Origin: Aradus depressus
Lineage: Eukaryota; Arthropoda; Insecta; Hemiptera; Aradidae
Direction of reading: 5' to 3'
DNA length: 64,000 nucleotides
Assembly: GCA_963662175.1 (NCBI GenBank)
Contig: OY759216.1
Coordinates: 51,725,087 to 51,789,086 of the forward strand
Below are positions 22,301 through 32,538 of this stretch, in pieces. How positions within the stretch are numbered: the first letter of the stretch is position 1; each line of letters opens with the position of its first letter. Under the pieces are notes generated by a model, which was given only the letters and a program-made list of their open reading frames with translations, was not told where the DNA came from and ran no database searches. The position numbers and the translations under genes are program-made.

Positions 22301-25300
22301 TTATATACTATACTAGCTGTCCCGGCCACGCGTTGCTGTGACTCTTTTAACTTTGAATTACAGCTAAAACAGTTAACTTCAAACTTTTTAATACTGTCAA
22401 ATTAAAATTAACTAATAATGATAAAAACGTCTTAGCCGATCTTAGAACCTATGGGAATGAGAATGGAACGTTACACCAAAATTTAAAAGTGATTGGTGAA
22501 GAGTTTCGGAGAATTAAAATTAAGCACAAACCAACATAGAATTGTTAGATTTACATTTTATTAAATACTGAATTAATACAATATAATAATCCAATTTTAT
22601 AAAGGAGGTAGAAAGCGTTATTTTCAAATATTTTAATCCATTTAAGTGCCAGTTGGTGTACAATATTTTTAGTTAGCCCGTCTTTTGCACCAAATAGATT
22701 TGATGGTTTCCCCACACATGAAATTTAAGTATGTGTTAGAGGCGTCCGTGGCATCTGGGTTGGATAACATGTCGTCAAAATAATTGCGTCTTTGTCATAC
22801 ATACAACCGTTGTCGGCTTTGATGACGATTTGACAGTTGTCATTTCTTAATTGTGGTAACTCTCTTTTAAACAATTGAATAAGTTGATTATGATTTTCCA
22901 AAAAATCTTCCAACAATAACACAATTGCTCTCTCTTCTGCTTGTTCGATGAAATTATACTGGCACCGAGTTGTCACGCGTTCTTCACAACTACCCATAAA
23001 ATAGATTTGGAGAAACTTCGGATCATTATCAGCCCGTCATCCAGTGGCATGTCTAGCCCGGTCAACCGTAGCCGTGTATCAATAAAACGGACCGCGTGTG
23101 TTTTTAAGCGTTTTAGAATTTTAAATAATGTTAGAATTATTAACATTAGAATTATTAAAAATAATAATACACAGCTCAATTATAAAACGGATATACGAAG
23201 GATTAAAAATACAATGGTTATGTCGTAAACATAAACACATATGATGTGGAATAGATCGTAGCGTCAAGAAATCTAAACACGGTGCCATCTACTGGTTGTT
23301 TACACAACCTAGATAGCAAAAGATGTTGAAGTGTTGTCGTTAAATTAAATAACACTGCCATCTGTTAGAAGCCGAGAAATCGAGATGAAAACTATTCTAT
23401 CTTTTAAGTTGGACCAAATTACACACAGTAAGCCAAATTTCATTAAAATTGGTTAAATAGTTCCGGAGTTTATCCCGGACAAACATTGTGACACGAGATT
23501 TATATATATAAGATTATAGTCACTCACAAAACAGAAATGGACTGCATTTACTATTTCACACTCTACAAAACCCAATCAAACACTTCCACCGCCTTCTTAA
23601 TAGAAATGGTCGGAAGACTTGCTTAACGAGTCCTGAACTTTAATTCAACTTCAAAAGGATGATCTATCATCCTCAGTTCTCAAGGCACCGCCTCTTTCAG
23701 GTATGAAAAGTTAATTCAATTGCAAAGAAATTAGATAAAAAAATTACTTATGCGTGAAAAAAAAAAAAAAAAAACAATAAAATGATGCAACTAAGAGAGA
23801 AAATAAAAGAATTTTAGTACACTTATATATTTTAATATACCTTATATGAATTTGGTTTGGTGACGTGAAGTGTGCCGATCGCTTTTTCAGCCACTTCTAA
23901 TACTAATAATAGGAACTTGATACATAGATACCCCTCATAATGAACAAAGCATTATATCAAACTTTCAGTCACAGCAGTCGAGCGGTTCACCGTCTGTATT
24001 TTTTTCAGACGTTTACTTAATTTATGCGAAATCGGTTGGATCTATGGAAAAATCTTCTGTGAGAAAAAATGTTCATTATGGAATTTCTAACTAATAAGTT
24101 TTGTCAAATTTGAAGTAGTATCAATTAGCACAATTGTAGCATCTCAAAAATTGCTTTCCCTAACTATATTAATTAACAGCTGTTAAATAAAACCTACGAT
24201 AGCTTTAAAATGTATGTAAATAACCAAAGAGTTAGAAAATAAAAAATAATATAAAACAATAGTTTAAAAATATATATATTTTAATTATAACACTAAAAAT
24301 TAGAAAATAAACTAATTTTTTACTGTATATATTTTTTGATTATTAAGGAAGAATGATCTCTGATATAGTTGGCAGTTGAGGGGCGTGGCTAGCGTTTATC
24401 GACAGAAAACAACCCATTTATTGCTGAAACATCAATAACATTAGACATAGATTTCAAGATTGAATTTGGAGTGTTAAGCCCAACCCTAAGATTGAACGAA
24501 CATAACAAAATGAAACAATAATTAGTATTTATTTAATAATTGTTGGTTAATATTGGGATATATATAATTAAGGTGACAATTTTATCTATTAATGAAATGT
24601 CCGAATACATTTTTTGCGTTCTGTGTTGATATAGTGGAAATACTAATAAATACAATAAAATGATAGATAAAACACTTTGAACACTTATATTGTCTAATTC
24701 CACAAACATATACTTAAATGTGTACCGGTTTCGGCTCACGCCATCGTCAGCCCAATGTTCAATAATAATTATTATATATTAATAAACCGGTACACATTTA
24801 AGTATTAATGAAGTGTTTATGACATTCTTTATGCACATAGGTTTGTTGTAATCGGAGAATCCATTCAAAACAACGTCAGTTTCTCCAGGTATTAGAGGTG
24901 TATTACTGCTCTCAATCCACTGGAGCCGTTTTTGGTCTATTGGGTATTTCAATTAGCCTTAAAATCGTGACGTCTCTAAGGACGGAGCTCAAGAACGACA
25001 GTATACCAAAGACACACGTGTCAAAGGCATGTATTCACTCAGCATACTGATATCGATTACATAGTTCCTCTTGAGTATTTGCATACCTACCACCTGTGTT
25101 TATCTGATAACGTTACGGAACAGACTGACCTGGTCGCCCATATCGAAATAGTCTTTTACAGAGAGGCCGCCTTTTCATGATTAGATATGGTTTTCTATAA
25201 GTGGCCGGACGAGGAGTGAGTAATTTAAACACAATACCGAGAGGAATCTGGCACAGCCACTCCGTATCAGTCTATTTCTCCAAGAGTTACCGGCCACCGA

Positions 25301-27462
25301 TGTACACAACCCATGTAAATCCGGGGACATATAATGCAAACAAATCCAACTTTCATGAAAAATGTATCAGCACAATTCATGTACGTTCATACATCGAAAT
25401 CTTCAAAGCGGTTTAAGAAAGAAAACGTCAGAACTATGGCTGTTTTGTTGAGTACCTACTCTCATTAAGTTGCATATAGTCAGACTAAGGTGCTCATGGT
25501 TAGACATAAACTAACCGACTACCGAAGTTATGAGCAGGAACGACTTATGTCATCACGGGCAAACTGGCCAACTGTAAGACGACAGTATATAATTAATGTT
25601 GTCATAACTACCAGTGGAGACCTACGTCACTAGCTGCTGGTCGAGTACTGTGGGCGCGAGCTTTGCAGTGGCGTGTTGTACTACAGTACAACATTAACAG
25701 TGGCTCGAAGATGATGTCTTCAAATCGAAAGTACTCGACCAGCAGCCAGTGACGACGGTATTTAATTTATTTAATGGCGGAACTAACCCCTTAGATTGTA
25801 TATAATTAAATCCAAACACAATTTGGAGTCTCAAAATGTTTACTATATGTGATCCGAACGCTCATTCGAGTTTTAACAAACATTGCACATCAATACGATG
25901 CAAAAATTGTTCTTATAATAAGGTAGGTTCGTTCGGGAAGTTTGTTAACCAAAAAAATCGGCTCAACAGAAGGGAAGGTGAAATGGAGTCTAAAAAAAGA
26001 AGACGTACATTCGCGCTACGCTCTCGTCATCTGCGGTCAGAAATATGTAGGGTGCCTTTTCTAATTTGAGTCATAAAACATCGTATATTTTCCTTAGAAG
26101 CAGAGAATACAGATATAAATCAGAATAGTTGCACTTTACCTCTAAACATCGGTTAATAAGTAAATGCAAAGTTAAGCATTATCCATCTTTTAATCTAGCC
26201 AATATGACTTGGCCAACAACATAGTACTTAACACATTGAAATGCGCCTACTATACGCAGCTTTTGCAAGAAAGAACTTTCTTGTTTATTTACCTAAGTCA
26301 TTCTTATTGAGTTTTTACCGGAACTTCATGTTTTCCGACCTCTTGAATTGAAAAAAAAACAAAAAAAAACTGAAGATTCTCTGTTTCGTCTGTCCTTATG
26401 TCACGATAACTCTCGATAAAAATTAATATAATAGAACATTTTTTATGTACCAATTACAGGAAACTTGAAAGAACCCATCATAATATTAAGAAAGATCTCC
26501 CAGGGTTCATTGTATATTAAGATGTAATATTAAGATCTTCTGTATATTATTTTATAAAAATGTTGTATCGTTATTCCATTGTTTATTACAGCTGGCTGCA
26601 CTTCTGCTAGTGACGGTTGCTGCAGTTTCATCGGAACCTGAACCCAGCTACCATCGACCGTAAGAAAAATGTTTTTTTTTTCTTAAATATTTATTTACTA
26701 CCTTCGGTCGCCAACTCCGCTTTGCTGTAAGTACTGTCCCAACCCCCTGCACAGCTGTTTAATGGTCCAGTGATTACTCTATTCAGCTTCCTAATCCCTG
26801 TTCAAAGAATTGCCTTTGTATGTGGTTGTAAAAGAAGACATTCAAATGAGCGATGTTCCATTTTCAATCGCCTGCCATTTCGAACAATGAAAGATATCAG
26901 AAAAATATATATTTGGACAAAAGTGTCTTATTTTTGAACGATCTTTAAGATATAGGAACAGCTTGACGCCCCCTTCCTATTAGATATTTTGAAGTTAGTA
27001 TGTTGGGAAGCAAGAATGCGGGCGAATGTCTTAGTTAATATTACAAAGTACCACCAATTTTTCAAATAATTTAACTCAATAAAAATTTTAGATAGCGATT
27101 CCCAATAGTTTGAAATTGATTGAAATTATAAAAAAAATAAGTTTTAAATTAATTTATGAGGTCCCAAAGTCTCAGAACTACAATTGGAGGTGTAGAGATA
27201 AGAACAATAACGTAGTCGAACTGATTGCAGGGTGGTGTCACGTGTAGTGCACGTGCACGGTGAGCCGGTGAGCCACTACGTGCACAGTCGTCACCTACAC
27301 TACCACCACGAGCCCACCTATCATCATCACCATCTTGAGGATGTCGTCCTTGACCACCATCACCTGGACCACCGTCATATTGACTATCATCATGGACATC
27401 ATCATCACCATCCTCATCATCTTCACCATCATGATGACCACTACCTCCATCATCATCATTAA
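19317..27462 (+). CDS. Secreted histidine-rich protein 1 (three exons, 105 aa)
   Basis: Assembled from splice sites: exons 19317-19334, 26592-26659 and 27231-27462. Introns are GTAAGT...TTACAG (7257 bases, phase 0) and GTAAGA...TTGCAG (571 bases, phase 2), and the joined frame has no stop until TAA at 27460. The product starts MASSVILAALLLVTVAAVSS, a clear signal peptide, then EPEPSYHRP and a tail with about 35 His in 105 residues (HHHHHPHHLHHHDDHYLHHHH-like), ending on four His. Splitting a signal peptide by a phase-0 intron after a few codons is characteristic of insect cuticular protein genes. No chitin-binding Rebers-Riddiford motif is present, so a cuticular role is only a possibility; metal binding by the His tail is another. 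TATA and initiator lie upstream and AATAAA at 27530. Gene 2 at 40121 has the same plan. The gene structure is inferred, not transcript-verified. Confidence 0.75.
19401..19907. repeat. ~500-bp imperfect hairpin in intron 1
   Basis: The left half (AAGTAATGAGAATATCAAGG, GGCAGCTGACTCGTCTAGTT, AGAAGTCGAAAAGCTTAAAAG) returns inverted on the right (AACTAGACGAGTCAGCTGCC, TGATATTCTCATTACTTTAT). Arms are about 200-240 bases with scattered mismatches around an AT-rich loop near 19660-19710. It may be a foldback transposon; no coding sequence. Confidence 0.85.
20052..20139 (-). repeat. SINE family A fragment with telomere-like tail
   Basis: TTAGGTTAGGTTAGGTTTTA then GACTAATGCCCGGGCTTTAA and CATATCGCCTACTACCAGAG. 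Only the 3' end of the SINE is present (minus orientation). The tail holds three TTAGG-like units. Confidence 0.75.
20296..20445 (+). repeat. SINE family B fragment
   Basis: Holds the B box GGTTCGAATCCCGTCTGGGAG, GAGTTTTATTTTGTAGATAG, GGCCATGGATGTCGTAAATA and the end GGCCAAAAAATA. The A-box part is diverged or replaced. Confidence 0.75.
20743..21080 (-). repeat. SINE family A, full-length, 14-bp target duplication
   Basis: Full copy from TTAGGTTTTATGACTCATGC to CTGAGCTACCGGCGCCCCC, so head and tail are both present. It is bounded by a perfect 14-bp direct repeat GTGATTGGTAATAG (20729-20742 and 21081-21094), proof of insertion by target-primed reverse transcription. A good reference copy for the family (about 335 bp). 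Confidence 0.95.
21095..22190. other. Unassigned intron 1 sequence
   Basis: Includes an 18-base T run near 21590-21606 and a GC-richer patch at about 21620-21800; no coding function recognised. Confidence 0.35.
22198..22312. repeat. Small inverted repeat with CTGAAGA core
   Basis: TAGTATATGAGAGTACTTTTGA...CAATCTTCAGCCACGACT is inverted as AGTCATGGCTGAAGATGGTATCAATG...ATACTA. It directly abuts the Helitron end at 22313. The CTGAAGA block is like the ribozyme-like cores elsewhere but no GAAA is preserved. Confidence 0.65.
22313..23513 (-). mobile_element. Helitron relic (1.2 kb)
   Basis: On the minus strand the element starts TCTTATATATATAAATCTCG and ends GGCCGGGACAGCTAGT, i.e. 5'-TC and 3'-CTAG, inserted between A and T without target duplication, all as in Helitrons. 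A minus frame at 22725-22997 contains FLENHNQLIQLFKREL then NDNCQIVIKAD, matching the stretch between the helicase-like N region and the Rep domain in insect Helitron proteins. The Rep HUH motif and helicase are absent, so the copy is a deletion derivative. Confidence 0.75.
22725..22997 (-). pseudogene. Helitron Rep/helicase protein fragment
   Basis: About 90 codons: the core LLLEDFLENHNQLIQLFKR and CQIVIKADNG is the conserved pre-Rep block of Helitron transposases. It stops early and is joined to unrelated residues on both sides, so no activity is expected. Confidence 0.65.
24698..24812 (-). repeat. Inverted repeat containing a hammerhead-like core
   Basis: ATACTTAAATGTGTACCGGTTT (about 24710-24731) returns inverted as AAACCGGTACACATTTAAGTAT (24784-24805). 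Between them on the minus strand lies CTGACGA, a short stem and GAAA. Confidence 0.8.
24729..24750 (-). ncRNA. Hammerhead-ribozyme-like core
   Basis: Minus strand: CTGACGA, then TGGC-GTGA-GCC (a 3-4 bp stem with tetraloop), then GAAAC. CUGANGA and GAAA are the invariant halves of the hammerhead core. The sequence after GAAA pairs over ~19 bases with the upstream arm, which ends in GGTTT, so a GUU triplet sits where the NUH cleavage triplet of a stem III-closed ribozyme would be. A convincing stem I was not found, so activity is unproven. Confidence 0.45.
25626..25755. repeat. Inverted repeat, ~26-bp arms
   Basis: CGTCACTAGCTGCTGGTCGAG TACT pairs with AGTACTCGACCAGCAGCCAGTGACG. A GAAGATGATGTC...TCGAAAGTACTCGACC block beside the right arm resembles the ribozyme-like cores at other loci but has an extra base in CTGANGA. 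Confidence 0.7.
26592..26659 (+). CDS. Histidine-rich gene 1, exon 2
   Basis: Acceptor TTATTACAG and donor GTAAGA frame 68 bases coding LAALLLVTVAAVSSEPEPSY then HR and two bases of a Pro codon. It supplies the hydrophobic core and cleavage region of the signal peptide. Confidence 0.75.
27231..27462 (+). CDS. Histidine-rich gene 1, exon 3
   Basis: Acceptor CTGATTGCAG. The first base completes the Pro codon, then VVSRVVHVHGEPVSHYVHS and a His-rich tail; stop TAA at 27460-27462. His codons alternate CAT and CAC, so this is a selected or drifted coding region rather than a pure CAT trinucleotide expansion. Confidence 0.8.
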
Positions 27463-27529
27463 ATACCTCCAAATATGTTATATATAATGTACATTTTATA
27501 AATATTTTTTTGTAATTTTTTTTTTCTAC

Positions 27530-27535
27530 AATAAA
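27530..27535 (+). terminator. Polyadenylation signal of gene 1
   Basis: AATAAA 68 bases after the stop codon, within a T-rich region; the predicted 3' UTR is about 90 bases. Confidence 0.55.
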
Positions 27536-27567
27536 TAAAAAATATATATTTTTTTTACATTTTCAAC

Positions 27568-28600
27568 AATAATAATAATAATTGTATTTCCGTTAAAACA
27601 ATATGTGGTAATAGGATACGTTATAAGAATGTATGAGTCGTCATCAGATCGTAGAATTGGGCAGATCGTAGAATTGGGCAGATCATGATCTGCCACCATT
27701 TCATGAAATAACCAACTAATATCCGCCATATCGTTCAATGCAAATCATTTGACGATTTGGCCAGCCATAGTTGGGCATATCGATTCCATTTGAAAAGGCT
27801 GGGATTTATCCGAAAGAAGACAAATTTGTCGTTCCTTTTAGTGAAACAGAACAGGTTCTCCTCACGAAACCAATGAAGTTTTGTTTTGACACAGCCATTT
27901 CCGCGACCAGTGGCGTAAAATGCAACTATTTCACGATATGTCCAGCCATATCAGGATGTGGCGAAGCGTTTAGTTTGGAATATAGACAAACGTATTGCTC
28001 TCGTCGATCCACCCGACTTTTCATTGAGCACATCATAATATGGCCGCTTTACAATAGGGCAGATCATGAAATGCCCAAGCACATTATGATCTGCCCAATT
28101 CTGCAATCGGACGACCATATATACATTAAGTTTGCTTATAAACTAGATTGATAATTATTTGATTCTGACACACAATACAATTAAAAAAATAAAGTGAAAT
28201 GAATAAAAAAATAATTAGTAAATACAATAAATATGAGTTCATAGTAATAATACTAGTACCTAGATACATTTATAATAAGTAGATACATTTTTTAAATTTC
28301 ATAATGATAATGAAAATAACAATTTTGTATAACTCTTCCGGAAGTGTGTTCATCATGACGATATTCCGGGGCGTTCATAGGTCTTTTTATCAAAGGTCCC
28401 AATGGGCGAATTATAGAAAAGAGAAATAAAACAATGTAACAATAACAAATAAAAAAAATAAATAAAAAATATATACCTACCTATTGAACAAATATAATTT
28501 AATAAAATACAAATGAATAAATAAAAAATATATAGGTAAATGAATAAATAAAAAAATATAAATAAATTTAGATACAATAATAATAAGAATAGAAAATAAA
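27568..28600 (-). mobile_element. LINE 3' tail ((TTA)n type), split by a MITE
   Basis: Begins with (AAT)n then TTGTATTTCCGTTAAAACAA, and resumes after the MITE with CATTAAGTTTGCTTATAAAC, ATTTGATTCTGACACACAA and the GACGATATTCCGGGGCG block. The same order is seen at 42536, 53056 and 58988. On the minus strand it is the 3' UTR of a 5'-truncated LINE ending in (TTA)n. It starts only ~30 bases after gene 1's polyadenylation signal. Confidence 0.7.
27637..28115. mobile_element. MITE nested in LINE tail (~480 bp)
   Basis: Terminal inverted repeats: GTCGTCATCAGATCGTAGAATT and GGGCAGATCAT on the left against GTCGTCCGATTGCAGAATT and GGGCAGATCAT reversed from the right. Short sub-repeats of GGGCAGATCATGA-type sequence lie inside both ends. 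The LINE's sequence is interrupted exactly here. A 126-codon frame inside has no recognised domain. Confidence 0.7.
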
Positions 28601-29014
28601 CAATAATAACAATTTTGTTAAAACATAATAGTAATAATTTTAAAAAATAAAATAAAAATACTCTAAAGAATATACCAAGAGAAATAAAATAAATTAGTTC
28701 ACAAATAACAAAAACAATGATTAAATAACGTGGATTCCACAGAATCTTTATAGTTTTCAGGGTTGGATATTATTAGTTCTGTTCTGTACAGTCAAGACAT
28801 GCCCTATCCTCCCATAGTGCTGTTGTCCATCAACATTGATATCTCAACATCTTTGTCTTCATTATAAAGTTTTCAGGATTGGGGAAAAACAGCCGAAAAA
28901 AGACGGTAGCAACTTGTAGACAGCTCATCCATTCTGTCCCACTGGAGAGCATTCAAGAATGTTAACGAAGTTCTAACGTCATATCTTTCCCTACTTATAG
29001 GAATACATTTTTCT
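28601..29014. other. Unassigned AT-rich stretch
   Basis: No gene or repeat partner recognised. Confidence 0.35.
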
Positions 29015-29018
29015 TTAA

Positions 29019-29770
29019 CCCTTTAGTACACTCGCCTTTCATTGTGACATTAGTACACTCGCGCGGCACTCAGTACCGCATGCTTAACTACTGAGTTTTT
29101 CAGCAGTTTTGCACCCCATACAACTCCAAAAAGTTATTATTAGGCGAACTGAATGCATAGCAATGTTCTTAAAAACTTTATTGAAAAAAAAAATGCAAAA
29201 TCGTTCAAAAAAAGTAACAAAAATTGAACCTTTTAAACAATGTTTAAGAATTACTTACATTGAAGTAAAGAAAAACATCTTATTATAGTACAAATGAAGA
29301 ACAATATAATTAATTATAAATAGTTTATTTTTATTATAAATTAGTCGTAGGTACAAAGAAAAAACAAAAAATTAATATTTAATTATTTTTTAGTTTTTCA
29401 ATTAATTAAAATTAATTAATTAACAGCTAATTATTATTATTTAATTATAAATTTGTAGTTCATGAAAAAAAATTAACTATAACATAAAAATATACTTAGT
29501 TATAAAGAAAACAAATAGAAATAAAATATAAAAAAAACTTCCATTCTAACACAGGCCGGTATAGAGTGCCGCAATTGTTGTCCCTTCCACTTTGACCTCT
29601 TGTTACCGACTGATAAAATATCAGATCAATGCGCTACTTGTTGTGTTCATTCTTAGACATGTCATTGAAGAATAGAAGTGGGGATTAGCTTGTTATTAAA
29701 CATAGGGACCGCGAAAATTCAAATTTAGTAAATTTGCGGCACGGAGTGCCGCGGCGAGTGTACTAGAGGG
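29019..29770. mobile_element. piggyBac-type non-autonomous element, TTAA target
   Basis: Ends CCCTTTAGTACACTCGC and (reversed right end) CCCTCTAGTACACTCGC, 16 of 17 matching and starting CCC as piggyBac ends do. Both ends are flanked by the tetranucleotide TTAA (29015-29018, 29771-29774), the specific piggyBac target duplication. Subterminal GCGGCACTC-type repeats occur near both ends (about 29065 and 29745). No transposase frame; 752 bp. Confidence 0.85.
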
Positions 29771-29774
29771 TTAA

Positions 29775-30396
29775 GAGGAACAATACTAAACCTATATTCA
29801 CAACTTCTTACCCATTATACATTTCACTATATGCGAAGGATAGTTTTGGATATCCCAAATATTAAAGATTCAATGAGCTGCGAATTGCTCCACAGAAAGT
29901 AGGGATCGTTAGTTCCGTAAGCAACTAAACACCCTCCGGCTCTTATTATTGTTCAAGTTTTTCCTTATGGTATTTAGAAAGTCTATTGTAATATATGTAA
30001 TTATAATATATTGTAATATTGTTTTTTTTAGTTTTTTGACTAGAATCTCTCTGAATCCTTGAATATTATTAAAATACAGAATGAAATGTAAACTCATTAG
30101 AATTTCATAAGTGGACCTACACAATTATGTCTATTGACGAATGAGCAATTGAGAGATTTCAGATAGCAATACCATTAGTCAATTTTTTAAAATTCCCATT
30201 CCAAAAAATAAATTTATTTAAAATATTTTTGAATTAACATTTATGTTAATTAAAAATTTTTTTTTAAAATCTTTAAAACTTAGTTTGAATTTCGGGCACA
30301 AAATAGCACAGATAAAAAGCAATAACTAAATGCGGATTCTTGTTGAGGGCTTCCATATTGTCCCTCCCTCTTAGAAGTCAAAGTTCCACATAGAAT
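29775..30396. other. Unassigned stretch
   Basis: AT-rich, no coding or repeat assignment. Confidence 0.35.
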
Positions 30397-30404
30397 GTTT
30401 AAAG

Positions 30405-31117
30405 CATGTATGGGTAACCTTTGACATGTTGCGGGCCAAACTTTAGTGTGCAAATACGTTCGCGGGCCGCGTAGATGGTTCAAAATAAAATAACGTCGGA
30501 CTTTAAAGTACTGTTCATAATTTTTAGCGGTAGATATCAGACATGAAATAATAAGACAATGTTATTATAATACAATTTATTAAAATAACAAAATGAAATG
30601 AAAAAAAAATAGGTACAATATTATAATTAAATCGTGAAATTTGGAATTATTACAAACTACGAAAGTTAAGTAGCGACACCGAAATCAATGAGACACTTGA
30701 GCTTGAATTTGGGAAACTAATCCATTGATGTTTGGATTAATTCCACTGATACAAAGACGTAAAGAATTTTCCAAATTATCTTCAGTGAGCCTTGTACGAT
30801 GTTTTGATTTATTAACTTTCATCATTGAAAAGAACTGTTCGCATTTATAAGTACTGCCAAACGGACAAACCAATCTTCTTGCGAATTTTTTAAGCTGCGG
30901 AAAATGGTCTTCTTCGAGGTATTTTTTGTAGAAATCGCACAACTTCACGTCTTCAAATTTAGATTTTTGGAGTGAGTTTTCTTGAATCTCGATCAACTCC
31001 ATTTGCAAGTAGTAGTGAGTAAGTAGTGTAATATTATTTTTTTTTTAAATTGGGTTTTTCAAAATGTCTCGCGGGCCGGACCAAATCTTACAGCGGGCCG
31101 GTTGTTGCCCACATATG
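30405..31117 (-). mobile_element. hAT element, internally deleted, 8-bp TSD
   Basis: Flanked by a perfect 8-bp duplication GTTTAAAG (30397-30404 and 31118-31125). Ends CATGTATGGGTAAC and, reversed, CATATGTGGGCAAC, with GCGGGCC subterminal repeats on both sides. It retains the 3' part of a transposase gene on the minus strand (30685-31008). 713 bp in total. Confidence 0.9.
30685..31008 (-). pseudogene. hAT transposase C-terminal dimerisation domain
   Basis: The 107-codon frame includes ARRLVCPFGSTYKCEQFFS, MMKVNKSKHRTRLTEDNLE and NSLRLCIS. This F-G-S-T-Y-x-C-E-Q-x-F-S-x-M-K...K-S-K-x-R-T-R-L-T...L-x-N/S-S-L-R pattern is the C-terminal hAT dimerisation region of GTF2IRD2/ZBED-type transposases. 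The BED finger and the catalytic core are missing, so it is a fragment kept inside a deleted element. Confidence 0.85.
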
Positions 31118-31464
31118 GTTTAAAGTATTGTTTTCCTGATGATTTTTATATTTATTTAATGCTTTGTTCCTCTACTAGATTTGTCCGAGAGAAAAAATAG
31201 GGCGAAGCGTTTTTTGTCACATGGTAATTATTATTTATTGAGTGTGGCAATGTTGGAACACTTTTACAAAAAATATGTAGTAACAATCATATAAACATAT
31301 AATATAAATGGCGATATATTTTTTGAAATTATTTGCATACTTTCATCAACTAACAGATTACGTTTATAAGTTGGCACTTGCTTAGATTCATAGTCTTTGT
31401 AATTGCTTATAAATATTAAATCAATAAGAGTGTGTATATTCTTATTTATAAAGGAGTAATTCTA

Positions 31465-31745
31465 GGGCGCCGGTAGCTTCAAAACCCGGCCGAGGCCCTT
31501 AGGTTTTTATCTGGGAGGTGAAAAAACCTTGAGCACTCTGTCCTTCGGATGGGAGGTTAAGCGATAGTCCCGAGCATGTGCGAAGTCAGATATGCATTAA
31601 AGACCCCCTACCCTAAGTCAACAAACCAAAGTAGAGAAAATTTAGGACTCCCATAGTAGAGTCGGGCTCATGTCCACCAGAGTGACGAAAGGGCGCTCTG
31701 GTAGTAGGCAATATGACCTCGTAGTTAAAACCCGAGTATAAGTCA
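31465..31745 (+). repeat. SINE family A, tRNA head deleted
   Basis: GGGCGCCGGTAGC joins directly to TTCAAAACCCGGCCGAGG, skipping about 45 bases between A and B boxes; the body then continues to GTAGTTAAAACCCGAGTATA. Confidence 0.8.
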
Positions 31746-31899
31746 GAATTACTAACTAAATGAGTAAATTTCACTTCCCATTAATATAAGGTGACCATCC
31801 GTCCCGATTTTGGAGGTTGGGTCCCGAAATTTTTAGAGCGTCATTCGGGACGGCCGTTTGTCCCGAATTTAGGTATGGGATTGTCATTTCAACAAAAAA

Positions 31900-32316
31900 T
31901 TTCAACTATCGAACCAACCTCTCGGCATAATCCAAGCGAGTTGCATTACGAGATACCATGGCAATTTGTTAATGAAGAACAGCTGAATAAATGGAAAGAG
32001 TTGAAAACTCTTCCTGAAAACGAATGGGTTAAGATCACTTTAGTAAAAACTGTGTTCCAAGTTCTAATATATCAAAGGTTGCTGAAATTTTCCTGGAACA
32101 AATGCACCAACTGAAAGACTTTTTTCTTTAATGAACGATTTATGGTCACCAGAAAAAAATCAATTAACAGTCGACACTTTAAAATCAATTTTGGTTACAA
32201 AAGTCAACTTTAACATGTCCTGCCATGACTTTTATAAAATGTTAATTTCAAACAAAACCTTGCTAAAAAATTTCATTAATCTGAAAAGTACAATGCCTAA
32301 TGTATTAACTATTTGA
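31900..32316 (+). pseudogene. hAT transposase C-terminal region, frameshifted
   Basis: Frame one gives LHYEIPWQFVNEEQLNKWK and TLPENEWVKITLVKTVFQVL; after a shift near 32085 the next frame gives FPGTNAPTERLFSLMNDLW, then LTVDTLKSILVTKVNFNMSC and HDFYKMLISNKTLL. The N-A-P-x-E-R-x-F-S-L-M block followed by L-x-x-x-L-K/S..K-x-N..S-C..F-Y is the hAT C-terminal dimerisation signature. The frameshift and missing N-terminal core make it non-functional. Confidence 0.8.
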
Positions 32317-32505
32317 CCAGTTTTACAAGATATCAAGAATTTGTGTTTTATTTTTATGTGTATTTAAATAATTATAAAGTTCATTAAAACTCATTAATGA
32401 TAATAAGGTGTATGTTATTTTTATTATTAGAATTTAATTGCACTTATCTTATTATTAATGTTTTTAGTGTTTATGTTTTGATGTTAATATTTCCTGTGGT
32501 AATAA

Positions 32506-32537
<32 letters not shown>
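32506..32537 (+). repeat. G32 homopolymer
   Basis: Uninterrupted run of 32 G inside the hAT element; length may be subject to assembly or sequencing error. Confidence 0.8.

Positions 32538-32538
<1 letters not shown>

Noticed and set aside
27149..27472. 107-codon minus-strand Asp/Gly-rich frame
   Set aside because: It is the antisense shadow of the His-rich exon (CAT/CAC read backwards gives ATG/GTG/GAT-type codons).
27771..28151. 126-codon plus-strand frame
   Set aside because: It lies in a MITE and runs on into the LINE tail; no domain, and its boundaries follow the transposon.
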